Below, one piece after another: positions 22,292 to 34,679 of a stretch of 64,000 bases of DNA (within the stretch, counting starts at the first letter, position 1; each line of letters starts with the position of its first letter). The DNA comes from Piliocolobus tephrosceles. Taxonomy: Eukaryota > Chordata > Mammalia > Primates > Cercopithecidae. The stretch lies in contig NC_045439.1 of NCBI RefSeq assembly GCF_002776525.5, forward strand, positions 162,537,016-162,601,015, in the 5' to 3' direction. Position numbers and translations under genes: made by a program. A model generated the notes under the pieces. It searched no databases. It was not told the DNA's origin and worked only from the letters and a program-made list of their open reading frames with translations.

Positions 22292-22896
22292 TGTGTCAGA
22301 GTCTCCACGACCATCCTGACACTTGGAGATGTTCTAGAGGAATTCTGCGCGTCACCATGCAGTTGCACACCTGACACTACCATTCATTACAGCCATGAAG
22401 TAAGGACACACAGCCAGATCATAAGGGGCAAAGACAAAGGGAGAGTCCGCGTGAGTACGGATCCACGTGAGGCTTCCTTCTCGCTCTTCCTCCCATGGAG
22501 GGCTCACAGAGTGCATGATCTTTCCCCAGCTATGAAAACGTAGCAACATGTGTGTGATGTTCCTGCCCAGAGAAGACCATTAGACACTCAGGTTTTTACT
22601 GGGGTCTGATCACAGAAACACCCTCTGCCTAACACATACCAAAACTCCGGACTCCCAGAAAGAAAACGGGTGTTTCTGATCACATACACACCCTCTGCCT
22701 AACATATACAAAAATTCCAGACTCCCAGAAAGAAAACGGGTGTTTAGCATAAATCAAATTGTTTGTATAAACAGTCTAGGCACAGTACACTGTCCTTATC
22801 AGTTAGATAATGGTGGGAATGCTTCTGAAATTTGAGTTCCCAGATGCCAGCCAAGGACTAACCTGGCAAGCAGACCTTTCTAAGGATGGCAGTCAT
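22292..22896 (-). mobile_element. LTR of an ERV (ERVL-like), antisense
   Basis: Insert in the L1M with outer bases TGTGTCAGAG..., complementary to an LTR 3' end ...CTGACACA; in sense it would start TGACTGCCATCC. It carries a 70-bp internal tandem duplication (22607-22746). I know the pattern as an ERV LTR but cannot name the family. Confidence 0.65.
22607..22746. repeat. 70-bp tandem duplication inside the LTR
   Basis: Units 22607-22676 and 22677-22746, each starting TGATCACA and ending AGAAAACGGGTGTTT. They differ at a handful of bases, so the duplication is old. Confidence 0.93.
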
Positions 22897-24401
22897 AGGC
22901 CTGCTGTGTTTACCCTTTATTTCTGCTACTATTTAACATTAAACAGGGATATCAACTAAGGATAAATTAACTTACGAAAACCAATGGCCTCTGTATACAC
23001 ACAAAAATAAACAGTAAATAACTTACCGGCAAAGAAAACCACATGCATAATATCAGCAAAGATTACATATTTTATAATACATTTAACAAAAAATGTGCAA
23101 AATTTATACAACGCAATTTTAAAACATTCCTGAAAGACAACAAAGTAGACTTCATCAAATACAAAGACACATCCTGTTCTCAGATTAAATTAATTAACAA
23201 TATATAGATGACAGCTATTCCCACATTTATGTATGAATTCAATGCCATCTTGATCAAAGATGTCAGGAAGCTATTTCATAACTGAGTTAGACAAGTTGAT
23301 ACTAATGTTCATAAGAAAAAAGAAATATGTAAGAATATCCCAAAAAGCACTGAAAAAGAGAAACTAAAAAGGGGACATAACTAGCCCTACCAGACACTAA
23401 AACATAAAGCCTCAAACAATTTGATGCTGGTCTGTTAATAGACAAATAGACATGCAATATAATAGAAGTTCAGAAATGGGACCAAGGACATGTGAAAAGT
23501 TAATATAGGATAAAATCGACATCTCAAATCACTGTAGTACAAGTGTCCTGTTTAATAAATGGTGCTGGGACAAGCAGGTAGTCATTTGGAAACATAAAAT
23601 AAAAATAGATTCCACATTTCACGCGATATGCAAGAAAAATGCAAATGTATTAGAGATTTAAATGTAAAATAAGATAGCATATAAGTAATGGGTGATTTTC
23701 TATTTAGCCTTTCTATATAAAACTGAAAATCCAGAGACATAACTAGTAAATTTGTCTACATAAAAGTGTTTTAAAATTACATGACCAAAATAAACAAACA
23801 TATACTATAAAAAGTCACAAAACAACTAACTAGGAGTAAAAAATTGCAGTCTATACCACAAAGAGCTAATATCCCTAATAAATGAAGAACCCTTGAACAC
23901 TGTGAAACAAAGACGCAATCGAAAAACAGGAAATTGACATGAATGCACGATTAACCAAAAAGGATTCAAAATTGACCTTCAAACCTGAAAAAATGTTCAA
24001 GTTCACTTATCATTAAGGAAGTGCAACTGAAAACAGCACTGAGATACTCTTTTCATAAAACTGACAAAATGAAAAATTATGATGTCACATTCTGTGAGGC
24101 AGACTAGGAAAATGGCCATACTCACATAACGCCAGTGGGAGTATAACCCAGCACAACTCCTGCAGAGGGAAATCCGGCAATAAAGAATAAAACATGTACT
24201 TACCTTTGACTCTGTGATCTGCCTTCCAGACATATACCCTGAAGGTACACTTCCAACAATACAAAAATATTCACTGTTGTGTTGTTTGTAATTACAAAAG
24301 ACTGGAGACAACCTAAATGCCTCTATGTAGAAGGAACGTTGAATAAACTATGGCACATTCACAAAATGGGGTACTATATAGTTATAAAAAAGAATCAGGG
24401 A
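22897..24401 (+). repeat. L1M ORF2 3' half and 3' UTR
   Basis: Landmarks: ATAAATGGTGCTGGGACAAG, 'AAAGAGCTAATATCCCTAATAAATG', 'ACTGGAGACAACCTAAATGCC', 'ACTATGGCACATTCACAAAATGG'. Continues beyond the Alu. Confidence 0.85.
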
Positions 24402-24724
24402 GGCCAGGCACGGTGGCTCACACCTGCAATCCCAGCACTTTGGGAGGCCGAGGTGGGCGGATCATGAGGTAAGGAGATCAAGACCATCCTGGCAAACACA
24501 GTGAAACCCTGTCTCTACTAAAAATACCAAAAAACTAGCCGGGCGAGGTGGCGGCGCCTGTAGTCCCAGCTACTCAGGAGGCTGAGGCAGGAGAATGGCG
24601 TAAACCCGGGAGGCGGAGCTTGCAGTGAGGGGAGATCAGGCCGTTGCACTCCATCCTGGGTGACAGAGCGAGACTCCATCTCAAAAAATAATAACACAAC
24701 ACAACATAACATAACATAACAATA
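24402..24724 (+). repeat. AluY (AluYR-like)
   Basis: Starts GGCCAGGCACGGTGGCTCAC; has GGCGTAAACCCGGGAGGCGG and AGATCAGGCCGTTGC, close to the cercopithecoid type. Target copies of AAAAAAGAATC[AG]GGA lie at 24387-24401 and 24725-24739. Tail is an AACAT-rich repeat. Confidence 0.92.
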
Positions 24725-24739
24725 AAAAAAGAATCGGGA

Positions 24740-24906
24740 AGATTTCTGTGAACTGATTAGGAGTGCTTTCCAAGACATACCATTAAGCTAATAAAAAGCA
24801 AAATGTGAAAGATTATCTACACTATGTTATTCTTCAAGTAATAAAGAAGGGGATACAAAATAAACAGTTGTATGTGCTTATTTATGCAAAAAAAAAAAAA
24901 AAATAC
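24740..24906 (+). repeat. L1M 3' UTR continuation
   Basis: L1 3' text (AAAGATTATCTACACTATGT) up to an A run at 24886-24903. Confidence 0.65.
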
Positions 24907-25220
24907 GGCTGGGTGCGGTGGCTCACCCCTGTAATCCCAGCACTTTGGGAGGCCGAGGCAGGTGGATCACAAAGTCAAGAGTTTGAGACCAGCCTAACCA
25001 ATATGGTGAAACCCTGTCTCTATTAAAAATACAAAAATGTGTAAGGCGTGGTGGAGGGCATCTGTAGTCCCAGCTACTCAGGAAGCTGAGGCAGGAGAAT
25101 CGCTTGAACCCAGGAGGCAGAGGTTGCAGTGAGCCGAGATCACGCCACTGTACTCCAGCCTGGGTGACAGAGCAAGACTCCATCTAAAAAAGAAAGAAAG
25201 AAAGAAAAAAAGAAAAGAAA
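24907..25220 (+). repeat. Alu (S type)
   Basis: GGCTGGGTGCGGTGGCTCAC to a GAAA-rich tail. Confidence 0.95.
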
Positions 25221-25385
25221 CACAAGACAAATACATCAGCTACTTACAGGAGAGATCTGGGTAAGGTAGCAAGACAAGCGAAGGAGAACAGGATAGTAAG
25301 CATGAGAAGAGAGTGATACTTCCTTTAATATACATTTCTGTATGGCTTTGATTTTTAGAACCATGGTAATGGTTCAAATATCCCA

Positions 25386-26085
25386 TCTTAGTCCATTTAT
25401 TATGCAATAAATGGACTGGGTAATTTATAAAGAAAAGAACAGCCTGTGGGCAACATGGCAAAATCCTGTCTCTACAAAAATACAAAAATTAGCCAGGTGT
25501 GGTAGTATAAGCCTGTAGTCCCAGCTACTCGGGAGGCTGTGGCTGGAGGATTCCTTGAGCCTGAAAAGGTTGAGGCTGCAGTGATTGTGCCAATGCACTT
25601 TAAGCACTATAGAGTGAGACCCTGTCTCAAAAAGAAAAGAAAAGAAAAAAAAAAGAAGAGGAAAGAAAAGAAAAGACAGGAAGAGGAAAGAAAAGAAAAG
25701 AAAAGAAAAGAAAGGAGGTTTATTTGGCATGTCACAGTTCTGCAGGCTGTAGAACAAGCACGGCAGCAGCATCTGCATTTGATGAGGACCTCCGGCTGCT
25801 TCCCCTCACAGTGGAAAGCTAGTGTGCGGAGATCACATGGCAGGAGCAGAAGTGAGGGAGAAAACAAGAGAGAAGTGGGAGGTGCCAGGCTCTCTTAACA
25901 ATCAGGTCTCCTGGGAAGTAATAGGGTGAGAACTCATTCATTACCATGAGGATGGCACCAAGCCATTCTTAGAGGATCCACTCCCAAGACCCAAACACCT
26001 TCCATGAGGCCACGCCTTCAACTCTAGAGATCAGATTTCAACATGAGATTTGGAGGGACAAGTATCCAAATCATAGCAATCCCAG
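25386..26085 (-). mobile_element. MaLR (MST/MLT1-type) LTR, antisense, split by an Alu
   Basis: Antisense LTR start TCTTAGTCCATTTATTATG..GGGTAATTTATAAAGAAAAG, then Alu 25441-25714, then GGTTTATTTGGCATGTCACA, 'CTCATTCATTACCATGAGGATG', ending GTATCCAAATCATAGCAA. Confidence 0.82.
25441..25714 (+). repeat. 5'-truncated Alu with GAAA-rich tail
   Basis: Alu body from GGGCAACATGGCAAAATCCT to CCCTGTCTC, then 85 bases of AAAAG/GGAAAG repeats (25629-25714). Old (J-like). Confidence 0.88.
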
Positions 26086-27638
26086 CCCCAATACACGCAT
26101 TACAAATAAATAACATAAACATACTGAAGGCTATGGAGAAGAAAATAATCTAAGAAATTTCGGAAAACTGTATTTTGACAGGCTACTGTAAGACTAAAGA
26201 CAAAAAGAAGTGTACACAAATACTGTAGCTCAGTTAGTAAATCTATTTCTCACAAAGATAAGAGTTAGTAAATCTATTTCTCACAAAGATATGAGTTAGC
26301 AATTCTGTAACTACTTTAGGTGTATGCTAGGAATTGAACAAATAAGTGAGTATATATTGTACATAGTGAGAGCAAGAGGCAAATCTTAAGGTGCTGGATT
26401 GGAATTCAAGGAATCAATATGAGCTGAAGGTTTTAAACAGACAGACAAGTAAGTTAATAAAGATACAGATATGGATGTGTGGATGTGGGTGTTGGTACAC
26501 AAACACATATGCCCAACTATGCTGATTGCAGAGGCCCAGATTCAGGGACATCTAAATTGCTACATGCACACCAAGCATCCAGATTTTGATTTCTAAACAC
26601 CATTCCCCAATACAAGGAATGAGAAATCTTTTGAGAGGCAGTTGATTCCAGGGCAAGAGCAGGCAAAATGCAAAATGATTCAGGAACATTTTATGACATG
26701 AGAAAATGAAAAAATGACTGAAAAGTGATGAGGATGTGTCTAAAGAAGACAGAAGCCAAATGGACACAGAAGCTGCTCCCAATAGTCAAAACTGGAATAA
26801 TCTGAACAACAAAGTAAATAACAACAGTACCGACTTACAACGCATAGAACAAAATAAACATCCATGAAGTTTTACAAATGTAAATAATTAAATAAATAAA
26901 GGAGGATAGCTCTTCCTTACAGATGAGCTCCAGTTAATAAATGTATTAATAGAAGCAATAAAGATAATTCAAAATCATCATTAGGCAAACTCTACAGTCA
27001 TAATGATTAGAGGCAAAGAGCTACTGACAAATGCTAAAATCAGTAAGAAAATGTTTAAGGAAAAACACAATGTTGGCATAGTCTCAAAGTATTTCCCCAC
27101 AAGATAATTTACCAGGGCTCCGCTTCACAGTACAGACACCTGGCAGACACCACATGAGCCGAGCGATCGATGTTAACACGTTCGGTAACAGGACATGCCA
27201 ATGCCTGTACCCCAATACGAGGCACTAGAAAGGGCGCATCGCCGCTGTGATCTAACCGAAACTTCACAGCCTCAAAACTGTCATGCGAAAGCAGGAGACA
27301 AACCCAAACGGAGAAATCTCTGCAAGGTAACCGACTAACACTTTTCAAAAGTGTCAAGACAGACTAAAAAATGTGGATGGAATTCAAGACATACAATAGC
27401 TAAATGAAATGTGGGATCCTGGATAGAATATTGCACAGAAAAAAAAGTCATTAGGAAGAAACTGAACAGTCTTTGCAGTTTTAGTAATATTCTACTAATG
27501 TTAATTTTCTGGTTTTGATAATTTTATCATGGTTGTATAATTTTTAACTTTAGGGGAAGTTTGGTGATGGGTAAATGTGGACTCTCTATACTTTTTTACA
27601 TTTATGTAAGCCTAAAATTCTTGTAAAAGAAAATTTCC
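26086..27638 (+). repeat. Ancient LINE (L1M/HAL1-like)
   Basis: The 3' part (GTGGGATCCTGGATAGAATA, 'TGTTAATTTTCTGGTTTTGATAATT', 'CTCTCTATACTTTTTTACATTTATG') matches the 3' end of an old LINE known to me. Upstream parts (GCAAAGAGCTACTGACAAAT) fit the same. Contains a 31-bp tandem pair (26232-26293) and a CpG-rich pocket (27140-27335). Confidence 0.55.
26232..26293. repeat. 31-bp tandem pair
   Basis: Units 26232-26262 and 26263-26293, both AGTTAGTAAATCTATTTCTC...; they differ at one base. Confidence 0.93.
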
Positions 27639-27919
27639 GGCCGGGCGCGGTGGCTCAAGCCTGTAATCCCAGCACTTTGGGAGGCCGAGACGGGCGGATC
27701 ACGAGGTCAGGAGATCGAGACCATCCTGGCTAACACGGTGAAACCTCGTCTCTACTAAAAAATACAAAAAACTAGCCGGGCGAGGTGGTGGGCGCCTGTA
27801 GTCCCAGCTACTCGGGAGGCTGAGGCAGGAGAATGGCATGAACCCAGGAGGCGGAGCTTGCAGTGAGCTGAGATCCGGCCACTGCACTCCAGCCCAGGCG
27901 ACAGAGCGAGACTCTGTCT

Positions 27920-27951
<32 letters not shown>
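27639..27951 (+). repeat. AluYR-type young Alu
   Basis: GGCCGGGCGCGGTGGCTCAA start, GAGATCCGGCCACTGCACTC near the end, 31-base A-tail. Perfect 14-bp target duplication AAAAGAAAATTTCC at 27625-27638 and 27953-27966. Few CpG losses: a young insertion. Confidence 0.96.
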
Positions 27952-27953
<2 letters not shown>

Positions 27954-28036
27954 AAAGAAAATTTCCTTGTTTCCTTGTTTTTGGAAAAAAAAAATTTTCA
28001 AGAGAAAGAAGGGAATCATTTTAAAAATGTTATCCA

Positions 28037-28278
28037 TCTCATGAGGTCAGGAGAGCGAGACCATCCTGGCTAACACTGTGAAACCCCGTCTCTACTAAAA
28101 ATACAAAATTTAGCTGGTCATGGTGGCAAGCACCTGTAGTCCCAGCTACTCGGGAGGCCGAGGCGGGAGAATGGCATGAACCCGGGAGGCGGAGGTTCAG
28201 TGAGCCAAGATGGCACCACTGCACTCCAGCCTGGGCAACAAAGTGAGATTCTGTCTCAAAAAAAAAAAAAAAAAAAAA
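28037..28278 (+). repeat. 5'-truncated AluY
   Basis: Starts within the left arm (CATGAGGTCAGGAGAGCGAG) and runs to an A-tail at 28257-28278. Confidence 0.92.
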
Positions 28279-29146
28279 GGAGAGGAGATAGCATTGAAAA
28301 TATGGGCAAGTAAAAAGCCAAAAATGATACATGAATATAATATATCATAGTGTCATAAAGAAGAAAAATTGATTCTACTCAGGAGTTAAAAGAAAGAGAC
28401 TGTCATTTTGGATAACAAACAAAATTCAACAGTATGCTTTTGTTTGTTTGTTTAGAGATAGGGTCTTATTATATTGACCAAGCTGGTCTCAAACTCCTGA
28501 CCTCAAGTGATCCTCCCATCTCAGCCTCCCAAGTGCTGGGATTACAGGTGTGAGCCACTGCACCCACCCCCGTACGCTATTTTTAAGACACACCTAAAAT
28601 ATAAGAACACAGACAATTTGAAAGTAAAAGATTGGGAACAGAGAAGCTATGCATATATTAATGATGGAACTGATACATAGCTCTAGATTAACATCAGTAA
28701 AAATACAATTTAACAGATTAAAAGCATTATTAGAGATTTTTTAAAAGGTAACTTATCCAGTGATAAAATTTCCAATTCTCAGAAAAACAGAACAATTCTG
28801 CATTTGTACGTAACTAATAACCTTTCTTCAAAATATATCAAACAAAAATTGACTGAATTAATAAATTCTGCATCATAGTGAAAAAAACGTTAACCATCAT
28901 TCTCAAATTATTATGATCCAAAAATGTCTTGCTTGCTCTCATTCACGATAAACTGCTTCTCCATGTGTTTTGCAATTTTAGATTGTGAGCTCATATATGT
29001 TGGTTCTGTCTACAGGAATACTGAATAGAGCTTTCCTTTATGCTGCTAAATCCTTGTTACAAGAAGAGACTGCTACAACCTGAAAGAAAGTGGGGCCAAA
29101 ACTGCCATGAAAAATACGGTATTTAATGTGCCCATCAGGTCAGATG
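28279..29146 (+). repeat. L1M ORF2 fragment with an antisense Alu monomer
   Basis: L1 text ACAAACAAAATTCAACAGTA continues after the Alu at 28571 with 'GACACACCTAAAATATAAGAAC' and 'GCATATATTAATGATGG'. The last ~150 bases before 29147 are unassigned. Confidence 0.65.
28438..28570 (-). repeat. Antisense Alu left-monomer/J fragment
   Basis: TTTAGAGATAGGGTCTTATT to GTGTGAGCCACTGCACCC; single arm. Confidence 0.85.
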
Positions 29147-29158
29147 AAGACATTTTCT

Positions 29159-31713
29159 AAAGATGAGCTGGTACCATTCTATGAGACGGCCCCACAGAAT
29201 GAATTAGAGAAGAGTCCCTCCTCTTCTGATACCAAACCTAGCAGAGACACAACAACAACAAAAAAAAAAAGAAGAAGAAGAAAATTTCAGGCCAATATCC
29301 CTGATGAACATACATGTAAAAATCTTCAATAAAATACTAGCAAACTGGATCCAGTAGCTCATCAAAAAGCTAATCCACTAGGATTAGGCTCTATTTCTTA
29401 GATATCTCTTAGATGCAAGTTTGGTGCAACATATATAAATCAATAAATGTGATTCACATAAACAGAATTAAAAACAAAACCCACATGATCATCACCATAG
29501 ATGCAGAAAAGCTTTTGATAAAATTCAACATCCCTACCTAGGCATCAAAGGAGCATACTTTAAAATAACAAGAGCTATCTATGACAAACCCACAGCCAAC
29601 TTCATACTGAATGGGCAAAAGTTGGAACCATTCCCTTTGAGAACTGGAACAAGATAAGGATGCCCTTTCTCACCACACCTATTCAACACAGTACTGGAAG
29701 TCCTAGCCAGAGCAATCACGCAAGAGTAAGAAATAAAAAAGGCATCCAAATAGGAAGACAGGAAGTCATACTATCTTTTCACAGACAATATGGTTTTATA
29801 CCTAGAAAACCCCATAGTCTCGGCCCAAAAGCTACTTCAGTTGATAAACAACTCCAGCAAAATTTCACGATACAAAATCAATGGCCAAAAATCAGTAGCA
29901 TTTTTAAACACCAACAACATTCAAGCTGAGAGACAAATCAAGAACGCAATCCCATTTATAACAGCTCTACAAAAGAATACAATGCCTAGAAATGTAGCCA
30001 ACCAGGGAGGCAAAAGAGCTCTACCACAAGAATTACAAACCGCTGCTGAACGAAATCACTGAAGACACAAACAAATGGAAAAACCTTCCATGCTCATGGA
30101 TAAGAAGAATCAATATTGTTAAAATGGCCATATGCCCAAAGCAATCTATAGATTCAATGCTATTCATATCAAACTACCAATGATATTCTTCACAGAATTA
30201 GAAAAAAAACTGTTGCAAAATATATATGGAACCAAAAAAAGAGCCCAAATAGCCAAGGAAGTTTAAAGCAAAAAGAACAAAGCTGGAGGCATCACATTAC
30301 CCAGCTTCAAATTATACTACATGACTACAGTAACCAAAACAACATGGTAATGGTACAAAAACAGACACATGGACCAATGGAACAGAATAGAGGACGCAGA
30401 AATAAAGCCACACACCTACAGCTATCAGATCTTTGACAAAATCAACAAAAACTAACAATGGGGAGAGGACTCCCCATTCAATAAATGGTGTTGAGATAAC
30501 TGGCTAGCCATATGCAGAAGATTGAAACCAGACCCCTCCCTTTCATTACATACAAAAATCAACTCAAGATGGATTAAAGATTTTAATTTAAAACCTAAAA
30601 CTATAAAAACCCTAGACGAAAACCTAGGAAGTACCATATTGGACACAGATCCTGGCAAAGATTTCACGACAAAGACCCCAGAAGCAATTACAACAAAAAC
30701 AAAAGTTGACAAATGGGGCCTCATTAAACTAAGGAGCTTCTGCATAACAAAAGAAACTGTCACCTCAGTAAACAGACAACCAATGGAAAGGGAGAAAATG
30801 TTTGCAAAGTATGTATCTGACAAAGATCTAATACTCAGAATCTATAAGAGACTTAAACAAATATACAAGCAAAAAACAAACAACCCTGTTTAAAGTATGG
30901 GCAAAGGACATGAGCAGACATATCTCAAAAGAAGACATACACGTGGCCAACAAGCATATGAACAAATGCTCAACATGGCTAATCATGTTGCAAATCAAAA
31001 CCGAAATGAGATACCATCTCATGCGAGTCAGAATGGTTATTATTAAAAAGTGAAAAAATAATCGATGTTGGTGAGGTTGCAGAGAAAAGAGAAATTTATA
31101 CACTGTTGATTAGAGTATAAGTCAGTTCAGCCAATGTGGAAAGCAGTTTGGAGATCCTCAAAGAATACCATTCAACCCACCAATCTCGTTACTGTGTATG
31201 TACCCAGAGGAATATAAATCATTCTATCACAAAGACACATGCATGCATATGTTCATCGCAGCACTATTCACAATAGCAAAAACATGGAACCAACCTAAAT
31301 GCCCATCAACAGTGGACTGAATAAAGAAAATGTGATATACATCATGGGATACTATGCAGCCATAAAAAAGAATGAAATCATGTCCTTTGCAGCAACACGG
31401 ATGCAGCTGGAAACCACTGTCCTTAGCAAACTAACACAGGAACAGAAAACCAAACACTGCATGTTCTCATTGTAAGTAGGAGCTAAACATTGAGCACACA
31501 TGGACACAAAGAAGGGAACCATAGACACTGGGGTCTACTGGAGGGTGGAAGGTGGGAGGAGGGTAAAGATCAAAAAAACTACATATCAGGTCCTACGCTT
31601 ATTACCTGAGCGATGAAATAATCTGTAAGCCAAGCCCCCATGACGTGCAGTTTACCCATGTAACAATGATGCACATGTACCCTCGAACTCAAAATGCAAA
31701 TTGGAAAGAAAAA
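29159..31713 (+). mobile_element. L1PB/older L1PA-like, 5'-truncated
   Basis: About 2.55 kb of L1 from mid-ORF2 through the 3' UTR. Landmarks: GCCAATATCCCTGATGAACA, 'AATAAATGGTGTTGAGATAAC', 'GGGGTCTACTGGAGGGTGG', 'CATGTAACAATGATGCACATG'. ORF2 pieces such as 30522-30893 stay open for 123 codons (KINSRWIKDFNLKPKTIKTL), but stops and shifts break the protein (reverse transcriptase and C-terminal parts). A target duplication AAGACATTT[TC]CT lies at 29147-29158 and 31714-31725. Confidence 0.92.
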
Positions 31714-31725
31714 AAGACATTTCCT

Positions 31726-32555
31726 GCCTAACAGTTTCATTCTAAATTTTCTTCTTCTAAGGGTAAACATTTTTGTATTGATGTTATGTACTCCCTATGT
31801 CCAAGAATCATCTAGAAATCTTTAAACATGAGTTTAAAGGCCACTTAACATTTCAAATCCCTATAAAACAAAAGGACAAGTAAAATAACATTCCTTAACA
31901 GAAGTTATTTATTAACTAACTTTGAAGCCCTTCTAAATCTATAGAAACAAGTTCCATTATCCAAATTTAGAAATACTCAAAGTTGATCTTGAATTTCAGG
32001 GGACAAGGTGTCTACAGTTTTCATTGTACCAACTACTCTATGGTTTGACCAAATTTTCTAGAAGACAATCTGACCTCAGTAACAAAAGTCAGTGCAAAAT
32101 AGATTAATAGACCCAAATGTCTCCAACTGTTTTCCAAAACATGGAACACACCTGACCTACTGTGTGTGCTTCAGAGTGGGGCCTGTTTCAGAGCCACTGC
32201 AACATGACAGAAGAAGGATTCGACCCAAAATTTATGCTGGAGAACTCGGGTTCAAAAATGGCAGGAAAAGGGCCAGGAAGCCCTCAAAATCTGGAAGAGG
32301 TCTTAGGTAGGTTTTAGATAGCAGATGTAAAACACGAGATGAAAGCCCAGGGCGTGACGATGAAGGCAGGCCACTCTGTAGGGAATGGCTGCTTGGGGTC
32401 GGGGAGCTGGGTGTGTGAGATCTGTGGGGCCCCAATAGCTTGCCTAGGACTTCTGTATACAAACCTTACTCTCTTCTGGGCTAACAGTGAATAGTTTGAA
32501 CAAGAAAAGGTTGAATTAAGCTTTTGAATCAAATTATTACTAAAAACATTAATAA
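31726..32555. other. Intron, no gene seen
   Basis: Unassigned intronic sequence; short open frames only. Confidence 0.4.
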
Positions 32556-32559
32556 TAAT

Positions 32560-32762
32560 AGGCTACAGCATTTTTTGAATGCCAAGTAGGAGCTCTACAT
32601 GGAGCTCAGTACTTCAATACGATCTTCTTGGTTCTCACAAGCAGCATGATTAATATTAATAGACTACTCTAAAGATAAGAAAATTGAGGCTCAGAGGTAT
32701 TGAGTAATTTGTTTAAAATTTTAGAACTAGGAAGTGGCAAAGCTGAGCTCTGAACATGGATC
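32560..32762 (+). repeat. MIR
   Basis: GCCAAGTAGGAGCTCTACAT, 'GATAAGAAAATTGAGGCTCAGAG', 'GAAGTGGCAAAGCTGAGCTC' follow the MIR core and 3' part. Confidence 0.8.
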
Positions 32763-33440
32763 CATCTTATGTGAAAGCCTGTGCTCATAAACATTATGTG
32801 AACTATAACCTGTTGGCCTGAGTTGGAAGAGTCCTTCCTGGACTGCTACACAGATCTCCTCTGAGCATGCCCAGTGCAGTGTTCTCATGGTCCTGTGGTA
32901 TTCATGGCACATGAGAAAGCTTCCAACCCATCCATCTCCCCATTATGCCAGAGGCTGGATCCATATGCAATGAGGTCTGGTTAAGCTTGGTGATGACGGT
33001 CAGACTGCTCGTAGAGAGGAGAAGCAAGGCGAGGACCTGTTACATAAGGAGGAGTGGGAGCAAAACGAACAGGAACATCTGAGGATAAAATAACAGAGTT
33101 GAAGGCATCCAGGTCTTAAAATGGCTCGTAATAGGGCGTTTCCTATTTCAAAAAGGACGGTCAGAGTATCTTGCCCAGCTGATTGTCCCTTTTAGGTCAA
33201 AAAGTCTAACACTTTTCAGAAGGAGTGTTAGGCTGCCCCTCAGGGAAGTCTGGGGAAGGCAAGCATCTGAACTGGCTTCCTTAAGGCTACACCTCATGAA
33301 GATTCCACTGTTCCTCAACTCCCCACAGTTTAGACTACTCAAGTTGGAGAATCATTAAACATCTTGGAAAACCACAATTCATACACTGTTATAGGACAAG
33401 CAAAGTTAATGCAGTAATAGTAAGCTCAGCTCCCGCTTGA
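32763..33440. other. Intron, no gene seen
   Basis: No gene or named repeat recognised. Confidence 0.4.
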
Positions 33441-33736
33441 TTTTTTTTTTTTTTTTAAGACAGAGTCTCACTCTGTCACCTAGGCTGGAGTGCAGTGGCA
33501 CGATCTTGACTCACTGAAACCTCCATCTCCCGGGTTCAAGTGATTCTCCTGCCTCAGCCTCTCGAGTAGCTGGGATTACAGATGTGAGCCACCACGCCTG
33601 GCTAATTTTTGTATTTTTAGTAGAGACAGGGTTTCACCATGTTGGCCAGGCTGGTCTCGAACTCCTGGCCTCAAGATCCACCTGCCTCAGCCTCCCAAAG
33701 TGCTGGGATTACAGGTGTGAGCCACCGCACCCAGCC
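33441..33736 (-). repeat. Alu (S type), antisense
   Basis: T-run then AAGACAGAGTCTCACTCTGT to GTGAGCCACCGCACCCAGCC. Short target copy CTTGATTTT on both sides. Confidence 0.95.
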
Positions 33737-34679
33737 TCTCTTGATTTTCAAGAAGATATAAGTAACTACGACAGATTAACATATTCTGCTAAGGACCCAA
33801 ATAAAAACATGGAGGTTGGAAACTGAGGCAAGAATGCATTCCATAGTTGTAGTCAGAAATCTTTCCTGTTGGTTTCTGTACAAAAATTGCCTCTTTCAAT
33901 TAATGCCCACATCAATATTTGTTTCAGAATTTTCTTTAATTGTTAGAAAGCAGCAACTTTGTTGGGTTGGTTTTGTTGACATCAGTTTCAGTTACAAATG
34001 AAAATTCTTTGTTTTGTTCTCACTGAAAACATATTATATCCCATAGTTTCCAGAACTTTTTTTAAATCAACAGAAAGACATTTTACAAAATTGTATTCTG
34101 ACTTACCGATATGAATAAAACCAATGCTACATGTACCTGCACTATTGGATACAGATCCTAAAGGAAGCAGCAGGACAAATTCTCCCAGATTAGTGCTCAC
34201 ATGCTGAAACTGCCTGATACTTATCATTAGGATATTGCCGTATAACAATGAATACAATGAGAAGTGAGACAAAATAGCCTTTCCCAGTGTCAAGGTAACT
34301 GAATCAATATGCTCAGTTTGGTTCCCCTAATTGCCTAGGTTGGTATGGAGAAAAGAAAAAAATATTAAGAGGCAATTAGGGAGCATGAAATAAACTATGA
34401 AGAAGATATACAGAAAAAAAATTAAAGAATCAAACATGATGTATAAATAAAATAGCCAAGAAGATAAACATCATATAGTTCTCCTCAAAGAATCATGATT
34501 ACTCTCATACCCACAATTACATGAGGAGGTGCTAGGTATTGGGTAGTAAAGACACACAAGAACAGTCCCGATTGATTCCATAAGCTCCTGGAATATATGC
34601 TGAGGACTTCAGCAACTTTGGAGCGCTCTAGGTGGTGCAGTATCATCTGGCCACACTCCTTCATTTTTCCCAAAGGAAA
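33737..34679. other. Intron, no gene seen
   Basis: No gene recognised. AT-rich. Confidence 0.4.

Noticed and set aside
30522..30893. 123-codon frame matching L1 ORF2 protein
   Set aside because: Real L1 homology but only a fragment of a broken ORF2; annotated as part of the L1, not as a gene.
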